From Pseudomonadota bacterium (GTDB lineage: Bacteria > Pseudomonadota > Gammaproteobacteria > Steroidobacterales > Steroidobacteraceae), in NCBI GenBank assembly GCA_016704655.1, contig JADIZR010000003.1:186001-250000 (forward strand): a DNA stretch of 64,000 bases. Reading direction: 5' to 3'. Below are positions 50,476 through 57,829 of this stretch, piece by piece; within the stretch, counting starts at the first letter, position 1, and each line of letters begins with the position of its first letter. The translations under genes and the position numbers were made by a program. Below the pieces are notes generated by a model, which was not told where the DNA came from, made no database searches, and was given only the letters and a program-made list of their open reading frames with translations.

Positions 50476-50794
50476 GCCCAAGCCAGGAACGGACAGTCGA
50501 ATCCTGAACGCTGTGCATGAGACGGCGCTCGACCTGCATGCTGCGGGATTCATCGACAAGCGACGCATGCGAAAGTACGAGGCGCTTTGCCTCGACCCGT
50601 TACCAGAGTATTCGAGCGGTCGTATCCGCAAGCTGCGGGACCGACACCGCGTGAGCCAGGCCGTGTTCGCCGCCATTCTCAATACCAGCCTGTCCACGGT
50701 GCGGCAGTGGGAGATCGGCGAGAAGAGGCCGAGCGGCCCATCGGTCAAGTTGCTGAACCTGCTCGACCGGAAGGGGCTGCAGGCTCTGCTCTGA
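50432..50794 (+). CDS. XRE-family antitoxin/transcriptional regulator (HigA2-like)
   Basis: 120 residues. Basic N-terminus (MPKRKAARSKKS), linker ILNAVHETALDLHAAGFIDK and a C-terminal HTH: IRKLRDRHRVSQAVFAAILN, TSLSTVRQWEIGEKRPSGPS. This matches the YiaG/HigA2 type that partners RelE-like toxins. Its own toxin (50335-50475) is broken, so it probably survives as a regulator. Confidence 0.82.
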   Translation: MPKRKAARSKKSSTEPKPGTDSRILNAVHETALDLHAAGFIDKRRMRKYEALCLDPLPEYSSGRIRKLRDRHRVSQAVFAAILNTSLSTVRQWEIGEKRPSGPSVKLLNLLDRKGLQALL

Positions 50795-50885
50795 AACGCC
50801 AGGCTCTCAACCCTGTTGGAGTATTGCATCCTGGTGCGACGTCATGACCGCCCGAGGACGTCCTTGGGAGATAGAGGGTCAGCGC

Positions 50886-51365
50886 ATGGACCTGCACCGA
50901 CGACGCCAACTGATCGAGATCGTGCGCCAGCAGTTCCGCCTGGAATGGCGGGGCATCCACGGCGTGCCTCACTGGGGACGCGTGCGCTGGAACGGGCTGG
51001 CGATGGCACGGGTGAACGGAGCGCGCGAGGACGTTGTCGAACTGTTCGCTTTCCTGCACGACAGCCAGCGTTTCCACGACGGGACCGATCGCGAGCATGG
51101 CGCGCGGGCAGCGGATTACGCGCTGGAACTCAATCGCGAAGTGTTGCGGCTCGATCGGCTGGGGCTTGAGCTACTCACCTACGCCGTGCGGCACCACAGC
51201 GACGGACTGCTCGAGGCCGACCTCACCGTCCAGACCTGCTGGGATGCGGATCGGCTCGATCTCGGTCGCGTAGGCAAGACGCCCAAGGTGGAGAAGCTGT
51301 GCACGGAGGAGGCGCGGGATCCGGTACTGCGCGATCTCGCGTATCAGCGGAGCCTGCGTGGCTGA
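50886..51365 (+). CDS. HD-like metal-dependent hydrolase
   Basis: 159 residues. HGVPHWGRVRWNGLAMARVN, the HD pair in LFAFLHDSQRFHDGTDREHG, and TYAVRHHSDGLLEADLTVQT, CWDADRLDLGRVGKTPKVEK give the H...HD...H...D pattern of HD-domain phosphohydrolases. ATG 50886 chosen over 50844, because the conserved region begins soon after it. Substrate unknown. Confidence 0.75.
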   Translation: MDLHRRRQLIEIVRQQFRLEWRGIHGVPHWGRVRWNGLAMARVNGAREDVVELFAFLHDSQRFHDGTDREHGARAADYALELNREVLRLDRLGLELLTYAVRHHSDGLLEADLTVQTCWDADRLDLGRVGKTPKVEKLCTEEARDPVLRDLAYQRSLRG

Positions 51366-51391
51366 GACGATGTATCCGATGCGCGCGTCCA

Positions 51392-51619
51392 TCACGCTGC
51401 ATGAAATACCGCCCGACGAACCGCGGCCGGCAACTCGACTTTGTGAAAGTTCTTCGCCGGGTACAGGTAATCCTCGCCCGATTCATCGACGACTCGGAGC
51501 AGTCCCCGCTCTTCGGCATCGGTATCTGGGAGCAACGCATACAGCTTGCGACGCTCCAAGGCCGCCTCGTAGCCCGAGTTATCGACGCAAACGACGAGAT
51601 CGCTGGGTTCTTTTGCCAT
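51392..51619 (-). CDS. Conserved small protein (VVCVDNSGYEASLE-type)
   Basis: 75 residues: MAKEPSDLVVCVDNSGYEAA, LERRKLYALLPDTDAEERGL, LRVVDESGEDYLYPAKNFHK. Recalled as a frequent small conserved hypothetical: V-C-V.N.GY.ASLE.RK.Y..LPD...........RVVDESGEDYLYP. An SH3-like small beta-barrel is plausible. Start ATG 51619. The next gene upstream on the same strand is 11 bases away. Confidence 0.72.
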   Translation of the reverse strand: MAKEPSDLVVCVDNSGYEAALERRKLYALLPDTDAEERGLLRVVDESGEDYLYPAKNFHKVELPAAVRRAVFHAA

Positions 51620-51630
51620 GAAAGGTCGCC

Positions 51631-51861
51631 TCAGAGAAACCGCTTGATCTTGAACTCGCGCTTGCCGATGCCAGCACATTCGTACCAGTGAATTTCTGCC
51701 ACGGCGACCTCACCAGTTGCAAGCTGAACTTGGGCGACGCCCTTGCGCTTCAGCCACCGCCCACGTCCGTGGACTTTCCTCAGTCGCGCCCTCTCGCGAA
51801 TGCCGGCGCCGGCAGAAATCGTCTGCACGGACGAAACGACGCCGATGATCGTAAAATACAT
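51631..51861 (-). CDS. Conserved small basic protein (HWYE..GIGKKEFKIKR-type)
   Basis: 76 residues: MYFTIIGVVSSVQTISAGAG, IRERARLRKVHGRGRWLKRK, GVAQVQLATGEVAVAEIHWY, then ECAGIGKREFKIKRFL. The closing motif is strongly conserved in small hypothetical proteins that I associate with TA-rich regions. The protein is highly basic. It forms a two-gene unit with 51392-51619. A toxin-antitoxin role is a guess. Confidence 0.7.
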   Translation of the reverse strand: MYFTIIGVVSSVQTISAGAGIRERARLRKVHGRGRWLKRKGVAQVQLATGEVAVAEIHWYECAGIGKREFKIKRFL

Positions 51862-52075
51862 GATGTCGTCCCGACTAGGCGAGTTCTTGGTTGCGGGTGA
51901 CGTCAATCGTGAACACCCCCGCGTGGGACGGGTAGCCGAGAATGTGCCGCCAGCACATCGATTCGTGATGCTTGCAGTAACGAGTTGGCGTAGCCCGGGC
52001 ATGCACTCAGGCCGATCTGCGGCAGCGGAAAGCCCGATTGCCCAAGGTCGGGGGGTGGGGATACGGTCGCGGCAT

Positions 52076-52543
52076 ATGAAAAAAAGTAGCAACAACTTAC
52101 TGCGCGCGGCCATCGCCGCTGTACGAGACTGCGCGGGCACGATGGAGACCCAGGCGGCGAGTCTGCTGGAGACGCTGCCGAAGCTGCCGATGAATGAGGC
52201 ATTGCGGGCGAACGCACTGAAACTGAGCGCCGGGCTCAATGATGCGTCCGGGCGTGTGACGTTCGAGCTGGCGTTGCTGCAAACCGAACTGGGTGAGGGC
52301 AAGGCGGAGGCAGCGTCCGCTGTGCGGATCCTGGCCGGTATGGACGCCTTGATGATGGGCGCTGTGGCGGCGATGGCCGACGTCGTGGACGAACTGGAGA
52401 AAGCCGCTGAGCGCGATGAGACCAACGAGCGGCCGTTCGTGCTGATGATCGAAGCGACCGGCGCCATGTTGCAGGGGATCGAGAAGGCGAAGGCCGCGAC
52501 GCAGGCACTCGATGCGGCGGGGTCGACCGCCGCGAGGATGTAA
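52076..52543 (+). CDS. Helical partner protein of the HEPN gene
   Basis: 155 residues, predicted all-alpha: NLLRAAIAAVRDCAGTMETQ, AASLLETLPKLPMNEALRAN, ALMMGAVAAMADVVDELEKA, FVLMIEATGAMLQGIEKAKA. No signal peptide and no recognised domain. Its stop (TAATG) shares one base with the HEPN start, which argues for a coupled pair. By position it could be an antitoxin or an adaptor. Confidence 0.65.
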   Translation: MKKSSNNLLRAAIAAVRDCAGTMETQAASLLETLPKLPMNEALRANALKLSAGLNDASGRVTFELALLQTELGEGKAEAASAVRILAGMDALMMGAVAAMADVVDELEKAAERDETNERPFVLMIEATGAMLQGIEKAKAATQALDAAGSTAARM

Positions 52544-53202
52544 TGGATTACGCACAACTCAAGTTGCGGCATCGAGCAGAGCGGGGTGCATGGCACCCGA
52601 ACCTGAGCTTGCGGGTGCACCGGGCGTTGTCGTGGCTCGACCGGGCCGAGCAGCTCGGCAGCCAGGACGATGCGGACGGGCAGTTCATCCTGCTGTGGAT
52701 TGCGTTCAACGCGGCCTATGCGACGGAGATCGAAGAGAAGTATCGCGATTCGGAGCAGCAGACGTTTCGCGGGTTCCTCGACAAGCTGACTCAGCTCGAC
52801 GCGGGTCAGAAGCGATTCGACGCGCTGGCCTGGACCGAGTTTCCGAAAAGCATCCGGGTGCTGCTCGACAACCCATACGTGTTCGCTGACTTTTGGAAGT
52901 TCCAGAACGGGTCGCTGCCGGAGCCGGCATGGAAAGCGAGCTTCGCGGCTGCCAACAAGGCGGCGCACGTGGCGCTGGGCCGGCAGGACACGGTGACGGT
53001 GCTGTCGATCGTGCTGTCGCGCATCTACACGCTGCGCAACCAGCTGATTCACGGCGGGGCCACCTGGAACGGATCGGTCAATCGCGAGCAGCTGCGGGAC
53101 TGCGTGAACCTGATGGGGAAGCTGGTGCCGCTGGTGATCGAGATCATGATGGATCACCCCGAGACGTTGTGGGGCGATGCGGTTTATCCGGTCGTCAAAT
53201 GA
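52543..53202 (+). CDS. HEPN-motif protein (candidate RNase)
   Basis: 219 residues, helical. SLRVHRALSWLDRAEQLGSQ, DADGQFILLWIAFNAAYATE and the HEPN catalytic motif R165-N166-x-x-x-H170 in IYTLRNQLIHGGATWNGSVN. The D..F..LWIAFNA.Y pattern followed by RN..IH occurs in HEPN families of defence and abortive-infection systems. RNase activity is a prediction from the intact RNxxxH. Coupled to the upstream 155-residue protein. Confidence 0.78.
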   Translation: MDYAQLKLRHRAERGAWHPNLSLRVHRALSWLDRAEQLGSQDDADGQFILLWIAFNAAYATEIEEKYRDSEQQTFRGFLDKLTQLDAGQKRFDALAWTEFPKSIRVLLDNPYVFADFWKFQNGSLPEPAWKASFAAANKAAHVALGRQDTVTVLSIVLSRIYTLRNQLIHGGATWNGSVNREQLRDCVNLMGKLVPLVIEIMMDHPETLWGDAVYPVVK

Positions 53203-53318
53203 CGCCGGATCGTGCGCGGCGGCACGGGCAAGACCCTCGCACGCAAGATTGCACGAGGCAAATCGCGGAGCCATGAAATCAGTCGCGACCGCGTCCACGG
53301 ACCCCGATCGCATTTCCG

Positions 53319-53744
53319 GTGCGATCGTCATCCTGTTTCATCTTCGAGGTCTCGGACGAAGAAGTCCGCAACTTGATGTCGCAAATTGCGACATCAAGCT
53401 GGGGAGGTACTCGGAAACGACCGCTTGCGTTCACGGAGCATGGCGCCATCATGGCCGCTACGGTGCCGAATAGCCCAGGTGCCGTGGAAATGAGCGTCCT
53501 TGTCGTGCGAGCTTTCATGCAGTTCCGAACGGCGCTCCTATCGACTCGGGAACTGTCCAAACGCCTGGATGCCTTGGAAAGGCGACAGCAGGTACGTGCT
53601 GATGCGGACGATCGACCAGCGGCGGTGTTCGAGGACGGTCGCGACCTCCCCAAGATCGTCTCGGAGAAATCTAGACCTTTGGAACCTTCAATTCTGCGTG
53701 CAGACGGTCCGGCACCGCGTTGTGAAGGCCCCACCGCACGGTAA
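53319..53744 (+). pseudogene. ORF6N-domain (phage-type) protein, 5' end missing
   Basis: From about 53337: FIFEVSDEEVRNLMSQIATS, SWGGTRKRPLAFTEHGAIMA, ATVPNSPGAVEMSVLVVRAF, then LSTRELSKRLDALERRQQV. This is the second half of an ORF6N/KilA-N-associated domain. The first half (the LDADLA.LYGV part) is absent. The 3' end runs over the end of the opposite-strand helicase gene. A phage-derived relic marking the edge of the helicase block. Confidence 0.65.
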
Positions 53745-56700
53745 TTGGCTTGTCGCCGTCCCAGCTTACGAAATCGACCTGGCCGCAGAACACAAATGGC
53801 ATTGCCTTGCCGTCTCTCGTCTTTGACCGCGGTCGGACAAAGAGAAGTACTTCAATGCCTCGCGCGTTCTGTTCTTTGATCGATTGCCCTGCGTTACTTG
53901 CCTGAGTCGTCTGGTTCTGGCTCTGCCACTGGAAGTCGGTTGCTGATAGAAACTCATCCTTGTACTTGTGTTCATCTGCAGCAGTGGACTTATCTAGCGT
54001 AACCAGAAGAAATGTCTTGTCGCCCCGGCGTACGAAACCCTGCTGCCAAACTGGAGCATTAAATTCGAGGCCGAATAGGCCCGGAATCTGCTCTCTTGAG
54101 TAGGCTTTCCAGAGAACTGGAGTTTGGACGCCCGCTCCAGTCGGCGACATGGTCCACTTGTCGCCGTCCAGAGTTAACTCGACAAAATGACGCGTGCCCG
54201 GAGCGCCAGCGTCAGGGCCGAACCATGTTCGCAGTATTGCGGGCAATTCATTTCGGTCAGCGCTTTCGTCTTTTTTGGCAACGTTGAGCGCGACTTTGAC
54301 GAAGTTGCCGACGAACTGCTTTCCGTTTGCTACAAACTTTGTCCAGCCTTCCGGAATCCCGGTGTTCTGCTCTCGGTTCAAAGGCATCAAGATTGGGCTG
54401 CCATTCGCTTGGTTGACCTTGATCAAATAGCTTCCATCGGTTGGTTCCGTGGACCTATCGAAATATTCGGCCAGACGCCATTCTGCAAGTTCTCGCACTA
54501 GGCTCTGAAGGGTGTCTCTCGACGAGGCGCCCACTGACAGAGCTGAGCTGAAGACGTCTCCTTCGTAGCGGAAATACTTCTGACCGCCAGTGCCCGCGCC
54601 AACCACCCATGCATTGATTGGGTTCACTTCTAGAGATTGTCGCAAGGCCGCGCGGTTCTGGACGTCTAGGCCAAAATCATTCGCGACTCGCGACTGGTGC
54701 ACACAGGCGCGCTGAACGGCGGTGACTAGGTTTTCGATATCAATCGAACCAGGAAATCGATCCTCATTCAGCATGGCGAGAAGCGCCACCATTTTGAAAC
54801 TCCTGGCCATCGGAGTTGTCTCCAGTGCGCCCAAAAATTCGGCTGCCTCTTTAAGGCCGTGAAGTTCGTCGTTCGATAGGAGTTCCAGAGACTTGAGGAA
54901 TCCGAGCCAGGAGCCGTAGTTCGCACGAGCTGAGCGAGGAGAATAGCCATCCCGGTGCGTCTCTAGTGCTGTCGGGCGGACTCCGTGCAGCGCAACGAAG
55001 TCTTGCACGTACGCCTTAAGCGCTTCGGTAGGTGACGTGCTGACGCGCAGCAATCCCTTGAGAATCTCAATGGACTTGAGGTCGTACGTTACGTGGCAGC
55101 CGGGTGGCAGTTCAGCGGTGCCCGCTTGAATCTTCTCTAGTAGGTTCTGAACGTTTTGATCTCCTGCAGGCAGATTGAATAGCGTCTGCGGCTTCAATAG
55201 GAACGTTCTGTGATTGCCGATGTAATCGATCACCTTTAGGCGTTTGCTCGGATCAGACAACCGCAGGCCGCGACCAAACTGTTGCAGCCAAAGAATCTTC
55301 GATTCCGTTGGTCGGAGCATCATGACCGTGTCCAAGTCAGGCATGTCGACGCCTTCATTGAACATGTCGACTGCGCAGACAATGTCTAGCTCGCCAGCTT
55401 GTAATCGCTCAAGCGAGCGGATTCGCGGTGCACTCGTCGGGCCCGAGTGCACGGATTCGACGCGTTTCCCCCTTGTTCGAAAGAAGTTCGCCATAAAGTC
55501 CGCGTGACGTTGTGACACGCAAAACGCCAGCGCCTTGCGCCCGCCGCGTCGTTCCAATTGCTCAAAAGCGTTCTCAGCGCGAGAGAGTGTTGCGAGAGCA
55601 GTAGTAAGCGCCTCCTCATCGAACCGCGAGCTTCGCCAGGGAATATTTCGGTAATCGACCTCGTCAGGAACTCCGAAGTAGTCGAATGGGCAGAGCAAGT
55701 TACGTCGGATACCCTCGGCGAGATCGCACCTATACACGAGGTTGTCATCGCAAAGATCGAGCAGGTCGGCGCCATCGCTCCGTTCGGGTGTGGCAGTAAG
55801 GCCGAGCACGAACTGCGGTTGGAAATGACGCAAAAGTCGGCGATACGTGGCCGCGCTGGCATGGTGGAACTCGTCGACTACGATGTAATCGAAATGGTCG
55901 GGAGAGAATCGATCGAGGTGAGATTGCTTGCCTAAGGTCTGAATCGAGGCGAAAAGTACGTTGGCGTCTGGGTGCTTAGAACCCCCGTCGTAACGCCCTA
56001 AGTAGTCCTCAGGGCGCACGCGGCGGAACGTCTCCAATGCTTGATTAAGAATTTCCTCGCGGTGCGCGACAAATAGCACTCGGCCGAAGCTGACTGAGTC
56101 GAAGGCGCTTAGCCATGTCTTGCCGAGGCCCGTCGCTAGTACGACTAGGCCTGCTTCCGCGCCTCCCTCTCGCGTGCGATTTAAAGCCTCGAGTGCCTCA
56201 ATTTGGATGGAGTGTGGTGTCGGGACAACAATCGACTCGACCGGCGGAACGACGACAGTCATCTCCGTGTCGATGATGTGGGGCAGGGTGCGCTTTCGCC
56301 TCAGCTTGTAGTCTTCGATCCAGGTTTTGGTCAGCGTCGCGGTTGCGGGGTGATAGAACAGCCTCTCAAACGCCGCTCGCGCCTCCTCGTATCCCTGTTC
56401 GTCACGCGACGATATGACTCGGTAATTCCATTCCACGCCGTCAGAAAGCGCGGACTTGCTGAGATTGGAGCTGCCAATAATCGCTGTGCCAGTCGTGTCC
56501 GCATGCTCAAAAATATAGGCTTTCGGATGGAAACTGGTGGGCAACGACGTAATTGCGCTCTTGCTTCTATGCGTCTCGTAAACACGCAGTTCTATGTCGC
56601 CATTCTGTGCCTCGAAGTCCAAGAGCTGCACAAGCGCTATTGGGTCGGTGGCGTCGAGATAGTCGCCCGTCAGCAGGCGCATTCGCACGCCGCGACTCAA

Positions 56701-57270
56701 AGCGTCTTTGATGGCGGCCTGGAGGATGTCGACACCGCTCCTCATCACAAAGGCCACCGCAATATCGACACTCGTAGCGGTGGCGAGGTGATCCTTTAGC
56801 GCCAGGGAGAATGGCTTCGTCGAATCGCCTGTATAGAGAAGCGTTTGGGCGGTTTTCGTTGGGCGGTCCGAGTCTTCGACTCGCGATAGATAGTTGGCTT
56901 TGGCGGGGATTACGTGACGCACTCCGCCACGCGGGTCGGGGATGTCTCCCCGATACCGAGGAATCACATGTACATGTAGGTGGAAAATTGTCTGTCCAGC
57001 GGCGGCACCGACGTTAATGCCGATGTTGTAGCCATGCGGGGAGTGCGCCTTCTCAATCTCCGTCTTCGCGCGTTCTATCGCCTTTGTCAGGGCGAGCTTT
57101 TCTTCGCTGCTTGCATCAAACCAAGTAGGGACATGCCGACGAGGGACAATCAAGGCATGGCCAGGCGACACGGGAAAGCCGTCCCAGAGTCCCATAACAA
57201 CCGAGTCGGCAAAGAACAGCCGTTCAAGGGTCGGGTTGCAAAACGGGCAAATCGGCTCAGGTCTATCCAT
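53671..57270 (-). CDS. HIT-PLD-SF2 helicase-DUF3427 multidomain protein
   Basis: 1199 residues with four parts. Residues 1-125 are a histidine-triad domain (CPFCN at 9-12; FHLHVHV with H97, H99, H101). Residues 140-330 are a phospholipase D-type nuclease half (SFHPKAYIF with H248/K250; IIGSSNLSKSAL 265-276). Residues 350-700 are a superfamily II helicase (ATGLGKT 379-385; VVDEFHHA 465-471; LTATPER 491-497; QFGRGLRLSDPSKR). Residues 700-1199 are DUF3427-like. Such PLD-helicase-DUF3427 proteins are seen in defence islands. The start overlaps the SprT gene. G+C is lower than in flanking genes (a sampled line is 50%). Confidence 0.88.
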   Translation of the reverse strand: MDRPEPICPFCNPTLERLFFADSVVMGLWDGFPVSPGHALIVPRRHVPTWFDASSEEKLALTKAIERAKTEIEKAHSPHGYNIGINVGAAAGQTIFHLHVHVIPRYRGDIPDPRGGVRHVIPAKANYLSRVEDSDRPTKTAQTLLYTGDSTKPFSLALKDHLATATSVDIAVAFVMRSGVDILQAAIKDALSRGVRMRLLTGDYLDATDPIALVQLLDFEAQNGDIELRVYETHRSKSAITSLPTSFHPKAYIFEHADTTGTAIIGSSNLSKSALSDGVEWNYRVISSRDEQGYEEARAAFERLFYHPATATLTKTWIEDYKLRRKRTLPHIIDTEMTVVVPPVESIVVPTPHSIQIEALEALNRTREGGAEAGLVVLATGLGKTWLSAFDSVSFGRVLFVAHREEILNQALETFRRVRPEDYLGRYDGGSKHPDANVLFASIQTLGKQSHLDRFSPDHFDYIVVDEFHHASAATYRRLLRHFQPQFVLGLTATPERSDGADLLDLCDDNLVYRCDLAEGIRRNLLCPFDYFGVPDEVDYRNIPWRSSRFDEEALTTALATLSRAENAFEQLERRGGRKALAFCVSQRHADFMANFFRTRGKRVESVHSGPTSAPRIRSLERLQAGELDIVCAVDMFNEGVDMPDLDTVMMLRPTESKILWLQQFGRGLRLSDPSKRLKVIDYIGNHRTFLLKPQTLFNLPAGDQNVQNLLEKIQAGTAELPPGCHVTYDLKSIEILKGLLRVSTSPTEALKAYVQDFVALHGVRPTALETHRDGYSPRSARANYGSWLGFLKSLELLSNDELHGLKEAAEFLGALETTPMARSFKMVALLAMLNEDRFPGSIDIENLVTAVQRACVHQSRVANDFGLDVQNRAALRQSLEVNPINAWVVGAGTGGQKYFRYEGDVFSSALSVGASSRDTLQSLVRELAEWRLAEYFDRSTEPTDGSYLIKVNQANGSPILMPLNREQNTGIPEGWTKFVANGKQFVGNFVKVALNVAKKDESADRNELPAILRTWFGPDAGAPGTRHFVELTLDGDKWTMSPTGAGVQTPVLWKAYSREQIPGLFGLEFNAPVWQQGFVRRGDKTFLLVTLDKSTAADEHKYKDEFLSATDFQWQSQNQTTQASNAGQSIKEQNARGIEVLLFVRPRSKTRDGKAMPFVFCGQVDFVSWDGDKPITVRWGLHNAVPDRLHAELKVPKV

Positions 57271-57796
57271 GATTTATTCTTCTGATTTCAAGTTCACCGG
57301 ACAGGCCAGTCATACGACAGTTTCGGCAGTACCAACCATGCACCGGTCTTGCGGAGTATCGCGTCATTTGGCAAACGAGACATCTATGCCGATAGCGCAC
57401 GTTTGAGGGCTTGGTCGGAATTGTCGGCGCACGATGTGGCACATCGACCCTGCGGCGTGGCTCGAGGCCAATCTGGCGCATATATGCACGCCACTCGGTG
57501 CCGTGCACTTTAAACTTGTCGCTGTGTCTCGCTGCAACTGCTGCATGTGCTAGCTCATGCGCGAGCGCTTCGCGTCGGATCCTCGAATCTGATACGAACG
57601 ATGGGCCGACCTCGATTTTGTTTTGGTCCCGCCTATAGCGCGCGATGCATGTGCGTAGTCTCGTATTGAGAGCGAACGTGATTTCGCGTCCCAGCGAGGG
57701 CAGTGACCACTCACGAGAAACGCCATAGACATACGACTGGAGCGTTCGAGCGCTGCGAGTGCCAATTGCGCGGATCAATTCGTCGTCGAAGGGCAA
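57263..57796 (-). CDS. SprT-like zinc metalloprotease
   Basis: 177 residues. Zincin motif HELAHA (H80, E81, H84) with the third ligand H98 in FKVHGTEWRAYMRQIGLEPR, then a C-terminal zinc ribbon with C139/C142 (RCLVCQ) and C157/C160 (YCRNCR). This matches SprT/Spartan-type proteases, which in eukaryotes cleave DNA-protein crosslinks. Second gene of the minus-strand operon, 33 bases after the nuclease-helicase and overlapping the next start by 8 bases. A role processing protein-blocked DNA is inference. Confidence 0.85.
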   Translation of the reverse strand: MPFDDELIRAIGTRSARTLQSYVYGVSREWSLPSLGREITFALNTRLRTCIARYRRDQNKIEVGPSFVSDSRIRREALAHELAHAAVAARHSDKFKVHGTEWRAYMRQIGLEPRRRVDVPHRAPTIPTKPSNVRYRHRCLVCQMTRYSARPVHGWYCRNCRMTGLSGELEIRRINHG

Positions 57797-57829
57797 GCGA
57801 TGTGCCTGACTGCGCTATTTTGCTGAAGG

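Noticed and set aside
44523..50794. Integron cassette array with attC sites
   Set aside because: The run of small TA cassettes suggested it, but I found no integrase, no 7-base core-site pairs in the right geometry and mostly operon-like spacing. The repeats found do not fold as attC.
51631..53331. 566-codon minus-strand open frame
   Set aside because: Only the last 77 codons (51631-51861) resemble a conserved protein. The rest is antisense to the HEPN pair.
57797..57829. Promoter between the nuclease-helicase and the SprT gene
   Set aside because: Only 33 bases with no recognisable -35/-10 pair. Co-transcription is the simpler reading.
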